Positions 9,732-22,361 are shown, counted from the stretch's first letter. The stretch: 64,000 nucleotides of DNA from Selaginella tamariscina (GCA_003024785.1 PUQB01000250.1:235136-299135), one strand, 5' to 3'. Numbers and translations: made by a program. Notes: generated from the sequence alone by a model not told the origin.

Positions 9732-10913
9732 GTGCCACATGTCAGAATGACAGAGTTCATGCAGGAAATGGATAATAATGCAGCTCAAAACATCGTTACC
9801 ATGGGGGCCACTTCATCATCATTTTTATTGGCTTCAGTTCCGAAATCAATTTCTTCAGCGCATGCAATATCTGAATCTTGTAAGGATGATGTACAATTAA
9901 ATGATGAAGGGATAGGCAACGAGATAGTGGCAACGGATAAATGTGAAAGGGAGCAAACAAGTGATTTGCAAAGTATTCAAGAGGCAACGCTATCTCATGT
10001 TACTCATGGCCATATTGTGTTGTTGGATGTCAATGGTGTTCTGCTTCATCGACAAAGGCCCGAGGATAGGAAAAAAGAAATCAAACAAGGAGATTTCATT
10101 CCTTGTCATGGTAAATTTCGATATGATATTATTTTTCGTCCAGGGTTGGATCGTCTCTTTCAAAAGCTTAAGGAGATGGGTGCGCTTGTGGGGATTTGGT
10201 CATGCATGCAGATTCATAACTTAACACCGCTGTTGAATTTGCTTAAGAAACATTGTAGTGTTGCAGAAGAGGTGATTCGTAAAGATTGGATTTTTGACCA
10301 GCGAATATGTTATAAACCTCTCGAATTTCACAATATAAGAAAGGAAAGCAAGCCATACTTCTTCAAGAATGAAAGAATAATTGGGACTCATGGGGAGATC
10401 AGTCGCTTAAGGATAATGAAGAATGCACATATCTTAGTAGTAGACGACTCTCCTCAGAAGGCTATGCTCAACCAAAACATTGCTTGTATTCATCCAATCA
10501 CTTTCGATCCATATTCTGATACCGATATCATGGATGAGCTAGTGAACTACTTGGATACGTGCCTCAGAAAGAAGAATCTCGAAAATTTTTGTGAGCAGTA
10601 TCCACCGTATCATACATTTCCTGAAGCTTTTCTTTCTCGTGATATTGAATTTTATAAAATGAAGGATAGCAACCGGGCGCTTTATAATATTATTCTTAAG
10701 GAACGTCAGTTTTTAGATGAGCCTTTATGCAGTCTTATTACATCTTATGTATTAACAAGGATGGCAACTCCCAATTGCATTCGTGAGAGTGTTAAGTGGT
10801 GGCAACAACATCAAGATATTGACCAAAATGATTTGATTAATCCGGAGAGTGATGATTTAGACAAAATGAAGATTTCTTTGTATGATAGGAAGAAAGTATT
10901 TATAAAAAATTAA
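9732..10913 (+). CDS. FCP1/NIF-type HAD-superfamily phosphatase-like protein, intronless
   Basis: An intact 393-residue ORF with an NLI-interacting-factor/FCP1-type HAD domain from about residue 90 to 275. Motif I reads ILLDVNGVLLH (HIVLLDVNG around residues 94-102). The first Asp is the expected phosphoryl-accepting nucleophile, but the second Asp of the usual DxDxT/V motif is replaced by Asn. The motif II region is WSCMQ, and motif III is ILVVDDSPQKA with both acidic residues present. This is the family of RNA polymerase II CTD phosphatases and TIM50-like proteins. The Asn substitution occurs in some plant-specific members and suggests reduced or altered catalysis, which is inference. The first 85 residues are low complexity, so the start is uncertain; MTEF (residue 6) and MDNN are alternatives. 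It is the only unbroken sizeable ORF in the repeat-rich half and has no introns, which fits a retrocopy or a young lineage-specific gene. Confidence 0.8.
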   Translation: MPHVRMTEFMQEMDNNAAQNIVTMGATSSSFLLASVPKSISSAHAISESCKDDVQLNDEGIGNEIVATDKCEREQTSDLQSIQEATLSHVTHGHIVLLDVNGVLLHRQRPEDRKKEIKQGDFIPCHGKFRYDIIFRPGLDRLFQKLKEMGALVGIWSCMQIHNLTPLLNLLKKHCSVAEEVIRKDWIFDQRICYKPLEFHNIRKESKPYFFKNERIIGTHGEISRLRIMKNAHILVVDDSPQKAMLNQNIACIHPITFDPYSDTDIMDELVNYLDTCLRKKNLENFCEQYPPYHTFPEAFLSRDIEFYKMKDSNRALYNIILKERQFLDEPLCSLITSYVLTRMATPNCIRESVKWWQQHQDIDQNDLINPESDDLDKMKISLYDRKKVFIKN

Positions 10914-11841
10914 CATGTTGATAAGAAAATGATTTCATTTGTAATTATGTTTGATAGTATTTCTTCATTATTGTAAACTATTTTTAGAATAATATGAATA
11001 TTCTAAGATATTTTAGGAATATTCCTTACTAAGTAAGGTTATTGAAGGATTAATTAATTAATTAATTAATATTTAAGGCTTAATTACATATTAATTAAAT
11101 GATTAATTAATAATTAAAACTTAAGTATTAATTAGTAATTTATTTTATATTCCCATTTTCACGTATCATGCCCACTTTAGTTACAACGTGCATTAATGCA
11201 CTTTTTAAAACACAATTGATTTCTTGAATGGTAAAGAAAATATAAAGAATATATATATAAGCTGCTACAATGCATAATGAAAATAAAAATGTAATTTAAA
11301 ATTGTAACGTATAAAATATTTTTTCTTAAATCCAAATGAATTTTGACACATACATGGCCTTTCTCCAATACTCACTTTATTAATTTGACTTGCTCATCAA
11401 GTAACATAAATACTCACTTCATAAATAAATTAATTTAAGAAGTGAAAAAGGTATTGTGAATTGAAATGGTGTCTCACTTAGTGAATTAATTTGTCATAAA
11501 CTAAAATGGCTCTTCACTTTGTTAATTTAGTGAGTCACCAAGTGAGCATTAAAGAAAAGGACATATATTTATGTATGCATGCATGAGAGTATTCTGCATG
11601 GCATGATACTCATGCATGAATATCATATCATGCATGCACATGGATATTTAAATAATGACTTACCACTTTTTCAAAAATTTCACTGTACATAAAATCCACA
11701 GTTGACGTTTTGCATTTCATAAACTATATACATACTATACACATCACATAAACCTATACACGAACTTAACTTAAGTGTATAATTTATATAACACATTAGC
11801 ACACACATGCACATAGACACACAGTAAACTAGTAAGTATTT
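10914..11841. other. AT-rich noncoding DNA
   Basis: About 0.9 kb of AT-rich DNA containing repeated ATTAATTA runs (11049-11110) and short repeated phrases of the type CACTTAGTGAATTAATTT (11400-11545). No coding exon is seen. Confidence 0.5.
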
Positions 11842-11860
11842 GTGTATATACAGGGTAAGA

Positions 11861-13243
11861 TGGTTTCTTATGGTGAAACCTCCATTGCTGGATCCCTTCA
11901 ACGATCGACCGGAGGTACATTTATGAAATCTCAAATTTTAGTTTGTGTAACTAATGAATCTGTATTTAATATATTAAATATGTTTATATTATTATATTTA
12001 TGTATTGATATATATATATATATATATATAAAATACATATATTGTACTCGTTTTTTATATACTATTATATACATAGATATATATTATTTTACAGAATGTA
12101 GAACCAGAACACTGAAAAAGGTTAATAGCTGCACATAATAGAAAAATACAAAAAAGAAGACAAAAATGGGAGTTTATTTAAATAAACACACTTCATTAGA
12201 CGACTCCGTACTGAAAAAGCCCTCATATATATATTCATATTAATTAGTACATAAAAATGATTCATTAATGTAATTAAATGCTAATATATTCCACAGTATT
12301 ATGTACATTTGGAACACACGACATATCATGAATACGTGTGCATATAACCATGTTTGAATATATGCAGTTCATTAGTAGATAAAATATTCATATTAAACAA
12401 GTATTGTACTTACTCTTTAATACAGTACTCAAATATATATATTTTATATATTTTATTCACTGTTAATGCAGAGGTTCGTGAAAATAGAGAGAGGAAGAAG
12501 AGTGTAGTTGAAGAGTTTAATTCTGTTATACTTCGAGAGGCAAACTCAAAGGTATGGATAATAATATATTTAATATCTTTTATTTCTTTATAATTTCTTT
12601 GGGACACAAACCCTCTGTTTTAACCCAAAAATATATATTTTATATTCTATTTAAATTATAAATTATAAATTTAAATAAGTAAAGGTCAAATTTACAATTT
12701 TAGATAAGAAATTTAAATTGATATATGATTTAAAATATGTCTATTTTTCAAAATATTTCTTTTCAGATTTTGATTTAAATAATTAATAATAATTTAAATA
12801 TATAAATTAAAAATAATTGTAAGGAAAATTATTTACTGTTCATAGATGCCTTCTAAGTGTGAAAAAATTTTTCGATAAGGCCTGGAATTAAATAAAAAAA
12901 CAGGGCAGAATTAAGTTAAAACAGAAGGCATATAAATGACATGTTGGTGTTAAGGACTTTAAAAGAGGAATATACGACGCGCAATGGAGCCATCAAGTCT
13001 ACAGGAACTTTAGCAGACAAAATTAGATATATACAACTACTACGTAACACTAAAGGTATTCTGTGTATGTGTGTGTATCAAAAGATGTGTATGCATGTAT
13101 ACAGTAATGTATAGGTATATCATATATACGTCTTTGTTTGTACTGCAGCACTCGAGAAGGTTATTAAGAATAAAGATGACGTAACAAGTGCATCGGAGAG
13201 TGTTGCTTTGGAGACTAGTATTATTACAATGATAATAAAATAA
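11861..13243 (+). CDS. Unidentified spliced-looking gene with small exons
   Basis: Several short blocks have coding-like composition and plausible splice borders in otherwise very AT-rich DNA: MVSYGETSIAGSLQRSTGG (from 11861); EVRENRERKKSVVEEFNS...REANSK (12471-12551, preceded by TGCAG and followed by GTATGG); a block reading LKEEYTTRNGAIKSTGTLAD and ending NTK (about 12950-13054, followed by GTATTC); and ALEKVIKNKDDVTSASES (13149-13243, preceded by CTGCAG, ending TAA). The last two join in frame (NTK to ALEK). The product would be small, charged and helical. I do not recognise it, and the exon 3 to exon 4 join is not in phase with the borders I can see. Introns here would be 100-400 bp, longer than in the gene-dense half. 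Confidence 0.35.
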
Positions 13244-16200
13244 TTTAATTTTTAATATATTAACGAAGTATGGCAACTTAGGTATTTTTAGGGCAAATGA
13301 GATTCGTGATAACGTGGCATGCCACCTCAGCATTAATTTAATTATTTTTAATCTTATAATGTAAAAAGAGATTAGTCAGATAAATATATTAATTAATGTA
13401 TTTAAGGTAAATTAAGCATACAAATGTGAGAAAATGTGTGTGTATGTATGTGCATACAATATGGAGATTCAATGCATTAATTAATTCATGTAACTGCAAA
13501 ATCACCCTTTTTATTTTTTTGTTTAAAATTTTAATTTATGTTAAATTTATTTTAATAATAATAAAATTTTATAACTCTCCACCAATTTTCCATATTTGAT
13601 TTTCGTACGTCGAGCTTGTGTGATATGCCACTGCTACTTAATAAGTTAAACTGTAAACCAGTATTAAAAACTTTATTATCTAAACTCATTTGACTCACCA
13701 TTAAACTGATTGTACTTTAATATTGCGGGAATGTCGTTTAAATAAAATGTGATTAGTTTAACAAACCTAGCACAACTCTGGTGAAGTTGTCCACACCTTG
13801 GCGGTTTCTTTGGCCGGCATACCAAGCCCAACGTTCAGATAAAACTCTTCGTGAGGTCATATTCTGGCTCTCCCAGTTTCAGAGTCCCCTTTTAAGTATG
13901 GTAAGCAGTGAGCACCCAAGCAAATTCATTAAATGTTATTTCCATCCGACATTTGATACTTTTACTTTCATGTGCTGAATGTATAATCAATCACCAGACC
14001 ATAGGTCAAATCGGACATTGCGTTGCTCTTCTATTCAGCTAATTGCTTATTTTAGAGAATGATTATCCTAAAGTTTTATAAATTTTTATCCAAGAAATTT
14101 ATAATTAAACAAACATTATTCAATAATGATGTTTAAAATGCTAAATATAACTATTGAATAATCATACAAGATGTACTATATTACCATTTACTTGAAATAT
14201 AAGTAAATGGTTTGAGTATCTTATTATATATATATATATTCTTATACTTTTGGACTTGTGACATTTTACATTACAAATTGGGTTTCAAATGCGCTTTAGC
14301 ACTTCAGCATGCGAGAGAGGTTATACGTTCGTAACCTCGAGAGTAACAAGTACATAGCCTTAGCATACAATATTTTATTAATGTGATATGATAGAGCTAG
14401 GTTTAAAGACGCGGAGTGGTTGTGGTGATGCAAACAGTGAGTTATGGGAATTCACCTACTGAGATTCAATGGCAGAAAATGATAGAATTATCCATAGCTA
14501 AAGTATAAATACAAACCGTATATATATATATGTGTGTGTGTGTGTGTTTTTCATGACAACATTCACTGCATGTATGTGAACAGTCGTAATGTAAAACAAA
14601 GGATGACATACTTTAAGTTTAGCTGGTGTGTCCTTGCAAATGTGATGGTCATGAAGAGAATATATGCCCATTTATTGGTTGTAAGGGATTCTTCCATGGC
14701 ATTATATAATATATATGCAGATTGTGGGTTGGGATTACGAAGTCCTTGGAAAGTGATTGTTTTTTATGAAAACATGACAACAACGGAGAGGTATATACAT
14801 ATGCTAATAATATTCATAAACTATCGCACCTAGTGAGTGCCTATTTTGGAGTGTAAAATCTGCATTTAAGTGCATTATTTATAGGGTTTTACATAGAATT
14901 ATGCATTGAAAATGCAGATTTTGCACCTGAAACAAGTACCTATTTTGGGATGTAAAATTTACATATTAAATGCAAAAGTTGCACTTTAAAATATTAATAA
15001 AAGTTAATTAGTTATGATTTTGTTAAATAATAATTGATTAATTAGAAAATAATTTGGTCGTGACTTCACAAATTTAAAATATGAAAGCATTTATGAAATG
15101 TGCATGAAAGCAATTCTTAAAGATGAAACATGAGATTCTTGTATAAGACTGAACTAAGTTTACTGATATAAATCCTTCATGAACATATGAATTAATTTTT
15201 GATTGAAGGTCTCCCAGCGGTGCTTTACCACTATTTAAATTAGGTAGACCTGCTAATTCATGAACTCTCCACGTCCTTTTCTTGGGCTGTCGCTTTAGTC
15301 TTGAACCTGCTTGGCTGCCTTAGTAGAGGCATTCCCGCACAATGGATGTTTTTGTATTGCTAAAGAGCTTGAACAAATTTTTAAAACCAGAGAGTACCTT
15401 TGCATGTAAATTCCTCTAATTGTGACTATTGGATTGTCATATATCATTTTGACCAATCCCCATAGCAACAATCCATGGATCTATAGTGAATCCCAGAATG
15501 TGCTCCTTGATAACCTTTTTTTGTGGACTTTAAGTTGATAATGCTGGAACATATAGAACACCGCACTATTTTCTTTACAAATCCAAATTCCCTGCATAGA
15601 CTTAAAATTTGTAAGAGTCTGACCAATGCTTAGAAGTCCTTTTGGATGCAATAAAGAAATTTCAAATTGAATCACATGGTTGACTTGACTCTGCTGCTCT
15701 TCTCTTATTGTTTCAGTTGGCTACTCAAGACTACTACGTCAATGGCTCTCGAACCTAGGTGGCTAATCTTGCCAACTACTCCTAAGGGCCTTGGCCAGCT
15801 GCTTTGCTTTGATTGCTCCTGGTTGGCCAATTGGAACGACTACATCCTCCTTCTACTTGTAGTACCTCTGTGGCTAAAAACCCTGGAGCCAAGCTCGAAC
15901 AACCATGCCATATGTCATGCCCCCACCCATGATTTGCAACTCCATAGTTGCAGCTGTCATGCCCACAAGCAATTGTGGCAACTCCATGACCGCGCATGCT
16001 CCCCCCGTGTCTACGTCTTGTTGCTCCTAACATAGAGATAGAGTAAAGATTAAAGAATGAGAAGTAGAATCTATAAAGGAGAAAAATAAGTAAAAAGCTT
16101 ACCATTCAAGCTATGCCATTGTGTTGCTTGAAGATCTAAGTTAAAATTTTGTACGATAAGGTGTTCTTCTCACTCATTGAAGTCCAAAATATTTAACAAA

Positions 16201-16250
16201 TTATTTTTCCAACATGTAAACCTCGGAATATGCAGTTTTCAAATACTTAG
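13244..16250. other. About 3 kb with no recognised gene
   Basis: AT-rich to mixed DNA. Open stretches of 60-130 codons near 13781-13978, 14534-14833 and 15667-16035 have no recognisable domain and overlap frames on the opposite strand. An imperfect repeat of the phrase 'acctattttgg.gtgtaaaat...gcattta' occurs twice at 14838-14990. The 15.2-16.2 kb part has higher GC and may be the decayed 5' half of the copia element that follows. Confidence 0.4.
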
Positions 16251-18594
16251 GGATGCTAGGCTCAATTAACACTAAATCATATAGTCAACCGAGAGAGCAA
16301 ATAGGATGCTCCAAGAAGCCGCCCGCTCCCTTCTTCAAAATGCTGATTTGCTGAAGGCTTTTGATGCAATGTTGTAGTAACAATCGCGTATCTAAGAAAA
16401 TGCTAGTTTACTTCGATTATCTTTAATCAGACCCCATATGAGCATTGGTATGACAAAAACTGGATCTCAAGCACTTGAGGATCTTCAAATGTGTGGCATA
16501 TACATTTCTTCAAAAGAAGCATCATGACAAGCATGTAAATTCAAGTGTCAAAGCTATTTTGTTGGGATATAGCGATCAAATAAGGGCATACAAGCTCTTC
16601 AATTTGTCAAACTCAAAGATCTTTCACGTGATCTTTGACGAGCCTCGAATTTATTTTACTTGCAATCTTTTCACAACCAATCAAGGGTCAATGATTTGTG
16701 GTGATTGCAAGTGATGGTTTTAGCCCTAGGGTGGGAGCACATCCAACACCATGCGAAGATGACAACGCATCTCCAACACTAGATCTTTAAGCGGCTCCAA
16801 GCACAAGTGATGTAACAATTGCGGCCCTAGGAGTGCAAGACCTTGGTGGGAGCGATCTTCTTGGTATGAAAGGGTCGTCTCCACTTGTAGGTGGGGAGTC
16901 AAGCTTGGGTAAGAGCACCCAGGTTTCCCCCATTCTTTGCAAATCCACCAGGTTGTGTACACTTATAGAGGAGAGGCTTGACCTTCAAGTTGTTTGGCAA
17001 GCTTCATAGCATGTTCAACGTACTTAGATAATTCCAGGTGATTCTAATGCATTTTATTTTGCTTTTACTCCTTTAGAGCAACAAGCAATGCTTAAACTTT
17101 TAGATCCAATTTTCAGTTGTTTCTCTTTTCATAAGGCCGTGATATTCTTGTCCCCAAGAACTTGCGACAAGCTCTCTCTATTTTGAGCAAGAGTAGTGGC
17201 ATGCAGCAATAGATTCAGAATACTCGTCCCTCCTCAAGAATGGAACTTGGGAACTCGTGAATCTTCCTTCCTACAGGAAACTAATCAAGACAATGTGGAT
17301 CTTTCAACTCAAGACCGGCTTGGATGGTAATGTCAAGTACAAGGTTAGATTAGTCATCAAAGGCTATTCTCAAGTAGAAAGCCTAGATTACAATGAGACT
17401 TTTTCTCCGATCTAAAGATGGCATTGATCAGGCTCCTCCTCAACATTGCAGCACAATAAAATCTCGAAGTGGAGCAGCTCAATGGCACAATAGTTTTCTT
17501 CATCATGCAACTCGAGAGATTTTTGGTCGAAGGAAAAGAACACAAAGTCTACAAACTTTGCAAGGTGCTTTATGGACTCAAACAATTCCATGGCAGTGGT
17601 ATGAGAAGATGAATGGCTACCTTCTCTCCATTGGCTTTGTGAGCACCTCAACAAACACAAATGTCTATCTATGCAAGTCAGGTTTATGTCTTCTCTTCGG
17701 TCCCACAAGGGGTTACAGAAGCTCAAGCTTGAGTTATATGCACGTTTCAAGATGGTGGACCTCAGATCTGTTCACTTTTGCCTCAACATAGAGATCCTTC
17801 AAGACAGAGCATTTGCACCATTCAATCATCGCAACACAAATATACAAAAGATATTCTTCAAATTTGGTCTCGCAAAGATCAACTCAGTAGCAACACCAAT
17901 GGAAGCTGGTTCTCACCTCAACAAGGACCAAGTTTCTCAAACACCAAAAGAATGGTACAAGCAGATGGTTGGTAGTCTCATCTACTTGATGGTGTGTACA
18001 CATCCAGACTTAGCAGCATTTGCAGTGGGACATGTCTCTCAGTTTCTTGAGACTCCAAGACACGTCTACTAGCTTGTTGTGAAACGAATTTTCTGCTACC
18101 TCTAGGGATCAGCTTCACATATGCATATTTTGCAGCGAGGTCAATCGGAAAAGTCTACCACTGGCTATGTATTCACTCTTGGAAACGGTGCAGTCACATG
18201 GTGCAGCAAACGGCAAACAATTATTGTGCTCTCTTCAATTGAAGCGGAATATGTAGTAGTTACACAAGCAACTATGGCTTTGCCAACTTTTGAACGGACT
18301 TGGTTATTCTTAGAGTGAAGCAATAGTGATTTATTGTGACAATCTTAGTGTGATTGCTCTCTCAAAGAAGCTCAGTATCACGGGAGGACCAAGCACATCC
18401 AGGTGCAGTTTCATTTCATTCAAGATCAAGTAAGCCAGAACGTTCTCAAGCTAGTGCACTACCACACAGAAGACCAAGCCGCATATATCTTTTCCAAGGC
18501 TCTCCAGCTCACACAGTTTCAGCGACACGTCAAGACACTAGTGTCAACGAGAGTTTTTGCTAGACTAAGCACGCTTGTGCTTGAGTGGGAGTGA
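16250..18594 (+). mobile_element. Degraded Ty1/copia retrotransposon, pol region
   Basis: Broken frames in the Ty1/copia order. At 16275-16500 a stretch with EAARSLLQNADL and HLRIFKCVAY is the end of the integrase core, followed by FLQKKHHDKHV, ILLGYS and KIFHVIFDE, the copia integrase C-terminal pattern. At 17200-17410 the start of reverse transcriptase reads NGTWELV, KTGLDGNVKYKVRLVIKGYSQ (broken here for length) and DYNETFSP. At 17520-17600 come VYKLCKVLYGLKQF-like residues. At 17880-18070 comes SVATPMEAGS...GSLIYLMVCTHPDLA. At 18140-18320 the RNase H segment has STTGYVFTLGNGAVTW and LSSIEAEYV. There are multiple stops and frameshifts and the YVDD box is lost, so it cannot be active. Confidence 0.85.
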
Positions 18595-19200
18595 TACATG
18601 ATATTCCAGAGATATTGCAATTGGCTAGGTAGTTAGAAATTCAGCCGGCAGGTAGTATAAGTAACAGTACATATATAAGGGTGATATTGGGGGGATCTGG
18701 TGTGTTCTTCTTGTTCGCGGATGGAAGCCATGTAGGTGGCATGGAGCCTGCAGGAAAGGTGAGGCAGAGCAGCGGCAGTACCTTGCAGAGGTGTAAGGAG
18801 CCTGAAGTCAAAAGCAGCAACAATGTGACATAATTTTGACCGGGCAACAGCCAAGAGTCCTGTCATATCAGTTCGAGGAGGAGTGTTACGAATGTCCACC
18901 CTGTATAACATAAGATGTCCCATGTGGAGCATGTGGAGTGACACATCAAGAGTGTGTGTGTCTCTTGAGTACTTGCACATGCGTGTATATATATTAAACA
19001 TTACATAATGCAATGCCAATCGGAGCCATCCCAATCTCTCCTTAAACAAAGTTAACACTCTTCTCATATTGTATTTCTGTGAATCTTTGCCACAGTCCCA
19101 GCATTCACAAGCACGACATGATCTCCAGAATCTCCCACGGGATGCCAGAGTATCCCTGCAGAAGCAGACCAACACTACAGCTCTTGCAAATGCAAGAGGA
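18585..19200 (+). repeat. Probable 3' LTR of the copia element
   Basis: Directly after the RNase H frame a purine tract GAGTGGGAG (18583-18591) precedes TGATACATGA, the usual polypurine tract followed by the TG start of a copia LTR. A TATA-like ACATATATAAGG lies at 18668-18679. I could not find the matching 5' LTR or the exact CA end, so the right border is approximate. Confidence 0.45.
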
Positions 19201-20230
19201 AGCGCGTTAGACTCTCCCCACCAAAGATTCTAGTTCAAGAATCCTTGCGTAATTTATGTAGGCCCCATCACAGAAATACAATATGAGAAAGCTGTGAAAA
19301 CTCAATTTCCAAAGTATTGAGAATCCTATCATATCTAGAAGAAAGTTTCGACATGCCTCAGAGGATTGTCTCCAGTCCACGTATATATTGTTTAGGATAA
19401 GCAAATTGAGTGCTTTATTTGAAGTAAATAATCTTATGATTTATGTAGAGGTACGGTGAGAATCGTTAGCGCGCGACTACGGTGTCCATTTCATCCTAAT
19501 ATTTGGGGCTTTCGCATCCATTCTTCCTAAAGTTACCTTATTTAAGAATGTGTAGTAAAGGGTTACACCCCTCAATTGAAAGTGACGTCTAACGTATTCC
19601 CGGTTGCCAAAAACCGATCCGGTTGAAACTCAAGGAATGCACAGTGACACACATGTATTTGTGGACGTTTGTGCCTCTTTCGTCCAGGGATGTGTTTTTA
19701 TTTCTATTTTATTTTGATATGAATTAATTAAATGCAAAGCCATGGCAGGTTCAATATTCTAGATCAAAGTTGAATGCTTGCAAAAAGTGCAAATGAGACA
19801 ATGATTTGAGATGCAGATGGACAATACAACTATCGAGTGAAGAATGCTTGTGTTCCTCAAGATTTCTTTACTCGGTTTGGTTACTGGCGAGCCAGTGAAC
19901 AAGTTTTTGTCTAGTGGTATCATCTTTATATTGCAGGAAATTAGTTAAAAATGATCGTTTTTACAGTTGCCAGATTTGACACGAATTATTTTCCGACTTT
20001 AGTTGTTTTACATATGGACAGTTACACTTTAGACTTTGAGAGCTATTGTTCACCCTGAAAAGGACCTTTGCATTCTTGGAAACAGGCGCGCTTGGATGAG
20101 GTCATTCATACCAGGAGATGTTCCACTGTGGATTACATTCAAATTTTTGGTTTATGGATTTCAAAATGATTTCAAAGTGTTTGTGGACGATCTATCTGTT
20201 GGAATTAAGCTGAATCACACACATAATCCA
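19201..20230. other. Noncoding, nothing recognised
   Basis: About 1 kb without a recognisable coding or RNA feature. A frame at 20036-20239 (start MRAIVHPEKDLC) is open but resembles no family I know. Confidence 0.4.
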
Positions 20231-20300
20231 GGCAGGTAGCTTACTTGTAGAGCACCTGGCATTTGTTAGAGGTTCTGGGTTCGATCCCTGGCGAGTCCAG
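20231..20300 (+). repeat. tRNA-derived (SINE-like) sequence with pol III A and B boxes
   Basis: The sequence has a tRNA-like A box (TAGCTTACTTGTAGAGC, 20237-20253) and a strong B box (GGGTTCGATCCC, 20277-20288) at normal spacing. The T arm pairs reasonably, but the 7-base acceptor stem does not and the anticodon stem pairs for only three bases. This is a tRNA pseudogene or SINE head rather than a working tRNA. Confidence 0.55.
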
Positions 20301-20384
20301 ATCCGTTTTCCAACACTATCAACTAATAAAGACATGGGCAAAACATCACATAAAGTTTGTTAATTTTTGTAGATGTGTATTAGA

Positions 20385-20765
20385 TATACTCTCTCTCTCT
20401 CTCTCTTTATATATATATAGTGGGGAAAACATCACATAAAGTTTATTAATTTTTGTAGATGTGTATTAGATATCTCTCTCTCTCTATATATATATAGTAG
20501 ATGTGTATTAGATATACTCTCTCTCTCTATATATATATACAGTAAATGTGTATTAGATATATCTCTCTCTCTCTATATATATATAGTGGGCAAACATCAC
20601 ATAAAGTTTATTAATTTTTGTAGATGTGTATTAAATATACTCTCTCTCTCTCTATATATATATATAGTAGATGTGTATTAGATATACTCTTTCTCTCTCT
20701 CTCTTATATATACAATAGATGTGTATTAGATATACTCTCTCTCTCTCTCTTATATATATACACTA
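20385..20765. repeat. Compound (CT)n(TA)n microsatellite/minisatellite array
   Basis: At least seven copies of a unit built from GATGTGTATTAGATATA, a CT run and a TATATA run. A longer version of the unit also carries AACATCACATAAAGTTTATT (20325, 20430, 20590). The array directly follows the tRNA-like sequence and looks like slippage-amplified SINE tail material. Confidence 0.85.
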
Positions 20766-21413
20766 TAATTGATAATACTAATTTAATATAATTATAATAA
20801 TAATAAAATTATAACTTGATAAGAATACGACTATGCCACTTCAATATGTTAATTTAAATGTATATATATGTGCATATATACATGTACATACTATAATTTA
20901 AATCCAAGAAAACACAGTCACTGCATGCAAGGTGGAGAGTAGACTCGTTACCAGATGCTTCTACAACTTCAACAATTTTGATATTTCGCTCAAGCAAATC
21001 CATAGTTGTACACATGGCAGACTCCATCGAATTATGAAGAGTGTTTGTATGTTGATCCAATTAAGGTCGTAGGTGTGAAGCATCGACGGCAAGGGGTTTT
21101 GCTGCCCAAGATCATAAAAATACACAAAAATCATAACAACCTTACCAAAAAACATTTTTAAAAGTTCACACTATGCAGGATGATCAGCGGCAACAACCAA
21201 GCAAGGAACTCGTAGCTTGAAATGCTGGCAAAGGCTAGTATTGGAGTAACTTCCACTCCATTCTCAAACAAGTCAAAAGCATGTTTAAAAAGGGATCTAG
21301 CGCATCTCTTTCATGTTTAACTCGCTCAAGAGGAACGTACAAAACCGACATTGTGTCCACCTGGTCCGTTAGTCAGCAACCATGCAAACGCATGTGCTTG
21401 GTCCTGTGATGCT
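20766..21413. other. Noncoding, nothing recognised
   Basis: About 650 bp between the microsatellite array and the next copia remnant. Frames on both strands are short and unrecognised. The right part probably belongs to the 3' end of the minus-strand copia remnant. Confidence 0.4.
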
Positions 21414-22361
21414 TCATGGGATTCTTTGCGATTTAAATGGCACTTGTGTTATCATTGTACAATGGGTGGGTTGCTGTATCGCAAGGTTGAAAGACCGGAA
21501 GAGTCTGCAACCAGAAAACACCGCATGGAACTCAGGCTCAGCTGTAGAAAGTGCCATGATATTTTGCTTTTTACACTTCCAACCCACAAAGACGCGTGTA
21601 ATATGAAACACCAACCAGTCTTTGAAGATGAATCCAATTTATGTGGGCAAAATCTGCATCTGCATATCCTTAAAGATCTGAAGAAGAGCTTGATGTGTAC
21701 AATATGCCAAGTGTTTATTGACAATTTCATACCGTAATGGAGGCCTCCGTAGATGCTCTTTTTGAGTCTGCAGACAAATCCGTTGGATCCCTCTACTTCA
21801 AAATGAGGTGGTTGCTGCATAAATATCTCCTGATTGAGCTCCCCATGTAGAAACGCATTTTGTACTCCATTTGATTGACTTGGAGCTTTAAACCTGCATA
21901 AGTGAGTTTCAGTATAATTTGTACCAGTTTTTTTTTTTGCAACTAGGCGGGATTTAAATCTACATGTAGTCCCATACTTGACTTTGTAAACCACTTACAA
22001 GGTACTGATCGCCTGCCAAGGGGTAACCGTTCTCAAGCTGAGCCGCAATCTCATCCTTCATTAGCACTATTAGCTTCAAACAACTATAAGTATTAAGTAG
22101 CTTCCATTGTCTTTCTGATTGTCAAACACCTTTCAGATGTACATTGGGATATTCATCCACAGGTATTTGTGGATTTGCTGCACGTACATTTATCTCTTGA
22201 GGTTCTTGTGGATCTGCTGAAGGCAGTGGTGGCTGTGGGTACATGCCATCTGAATCAGATGTCACTACATCACCTAAATTAGTGTTCGTATTAACCCGAA
22301 CACGTTCTAGATCCTCTGGAATCAACCAATCCTCAAAGCCGCCAGCATAATCTGAAATCAA
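21414..22361 (-). mobile_element. Degraded Ty1/copia retrotransposon remnant
   Basis: Minus-strand frames show copia reverse transcriptase residues (VQNAFLHGELNQEIFM, VCRLKKSIYG at about 21770-21850) and, at lower coordinates, an RNase H segment (KKQNIMALSTAEPEFHA at about 21500-21560). At higher coordinates KDEIAAQLENG (about 22040) fits the entry to the reverse transcriptase. The segment between the reverse transcriptase and RNase H is deleted and the frames are broken. No LTR was found. Confidence 0.75.

Noticed and set aside
15667..16035. 122-codon plus-strand ORF rich in Leu/Trp/His
   Set aside because: No recognisable motif, an overlapping ORF on the other strand, and adjacency to a decayed copia element make it likely noncoding debris.
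18633..19175. 180-codon minus-strand ORF
   Set aside because: It lies over the presumed copia LTR, has no known domain and no coding-like neighbours.
20231..20300. Possible functional tRNA gene
   Set aside because: A and B boxes are present, but the acceptor stem does not pair and the anticodon stem is only three base pairs; treated as a tRNA-derived repeat.
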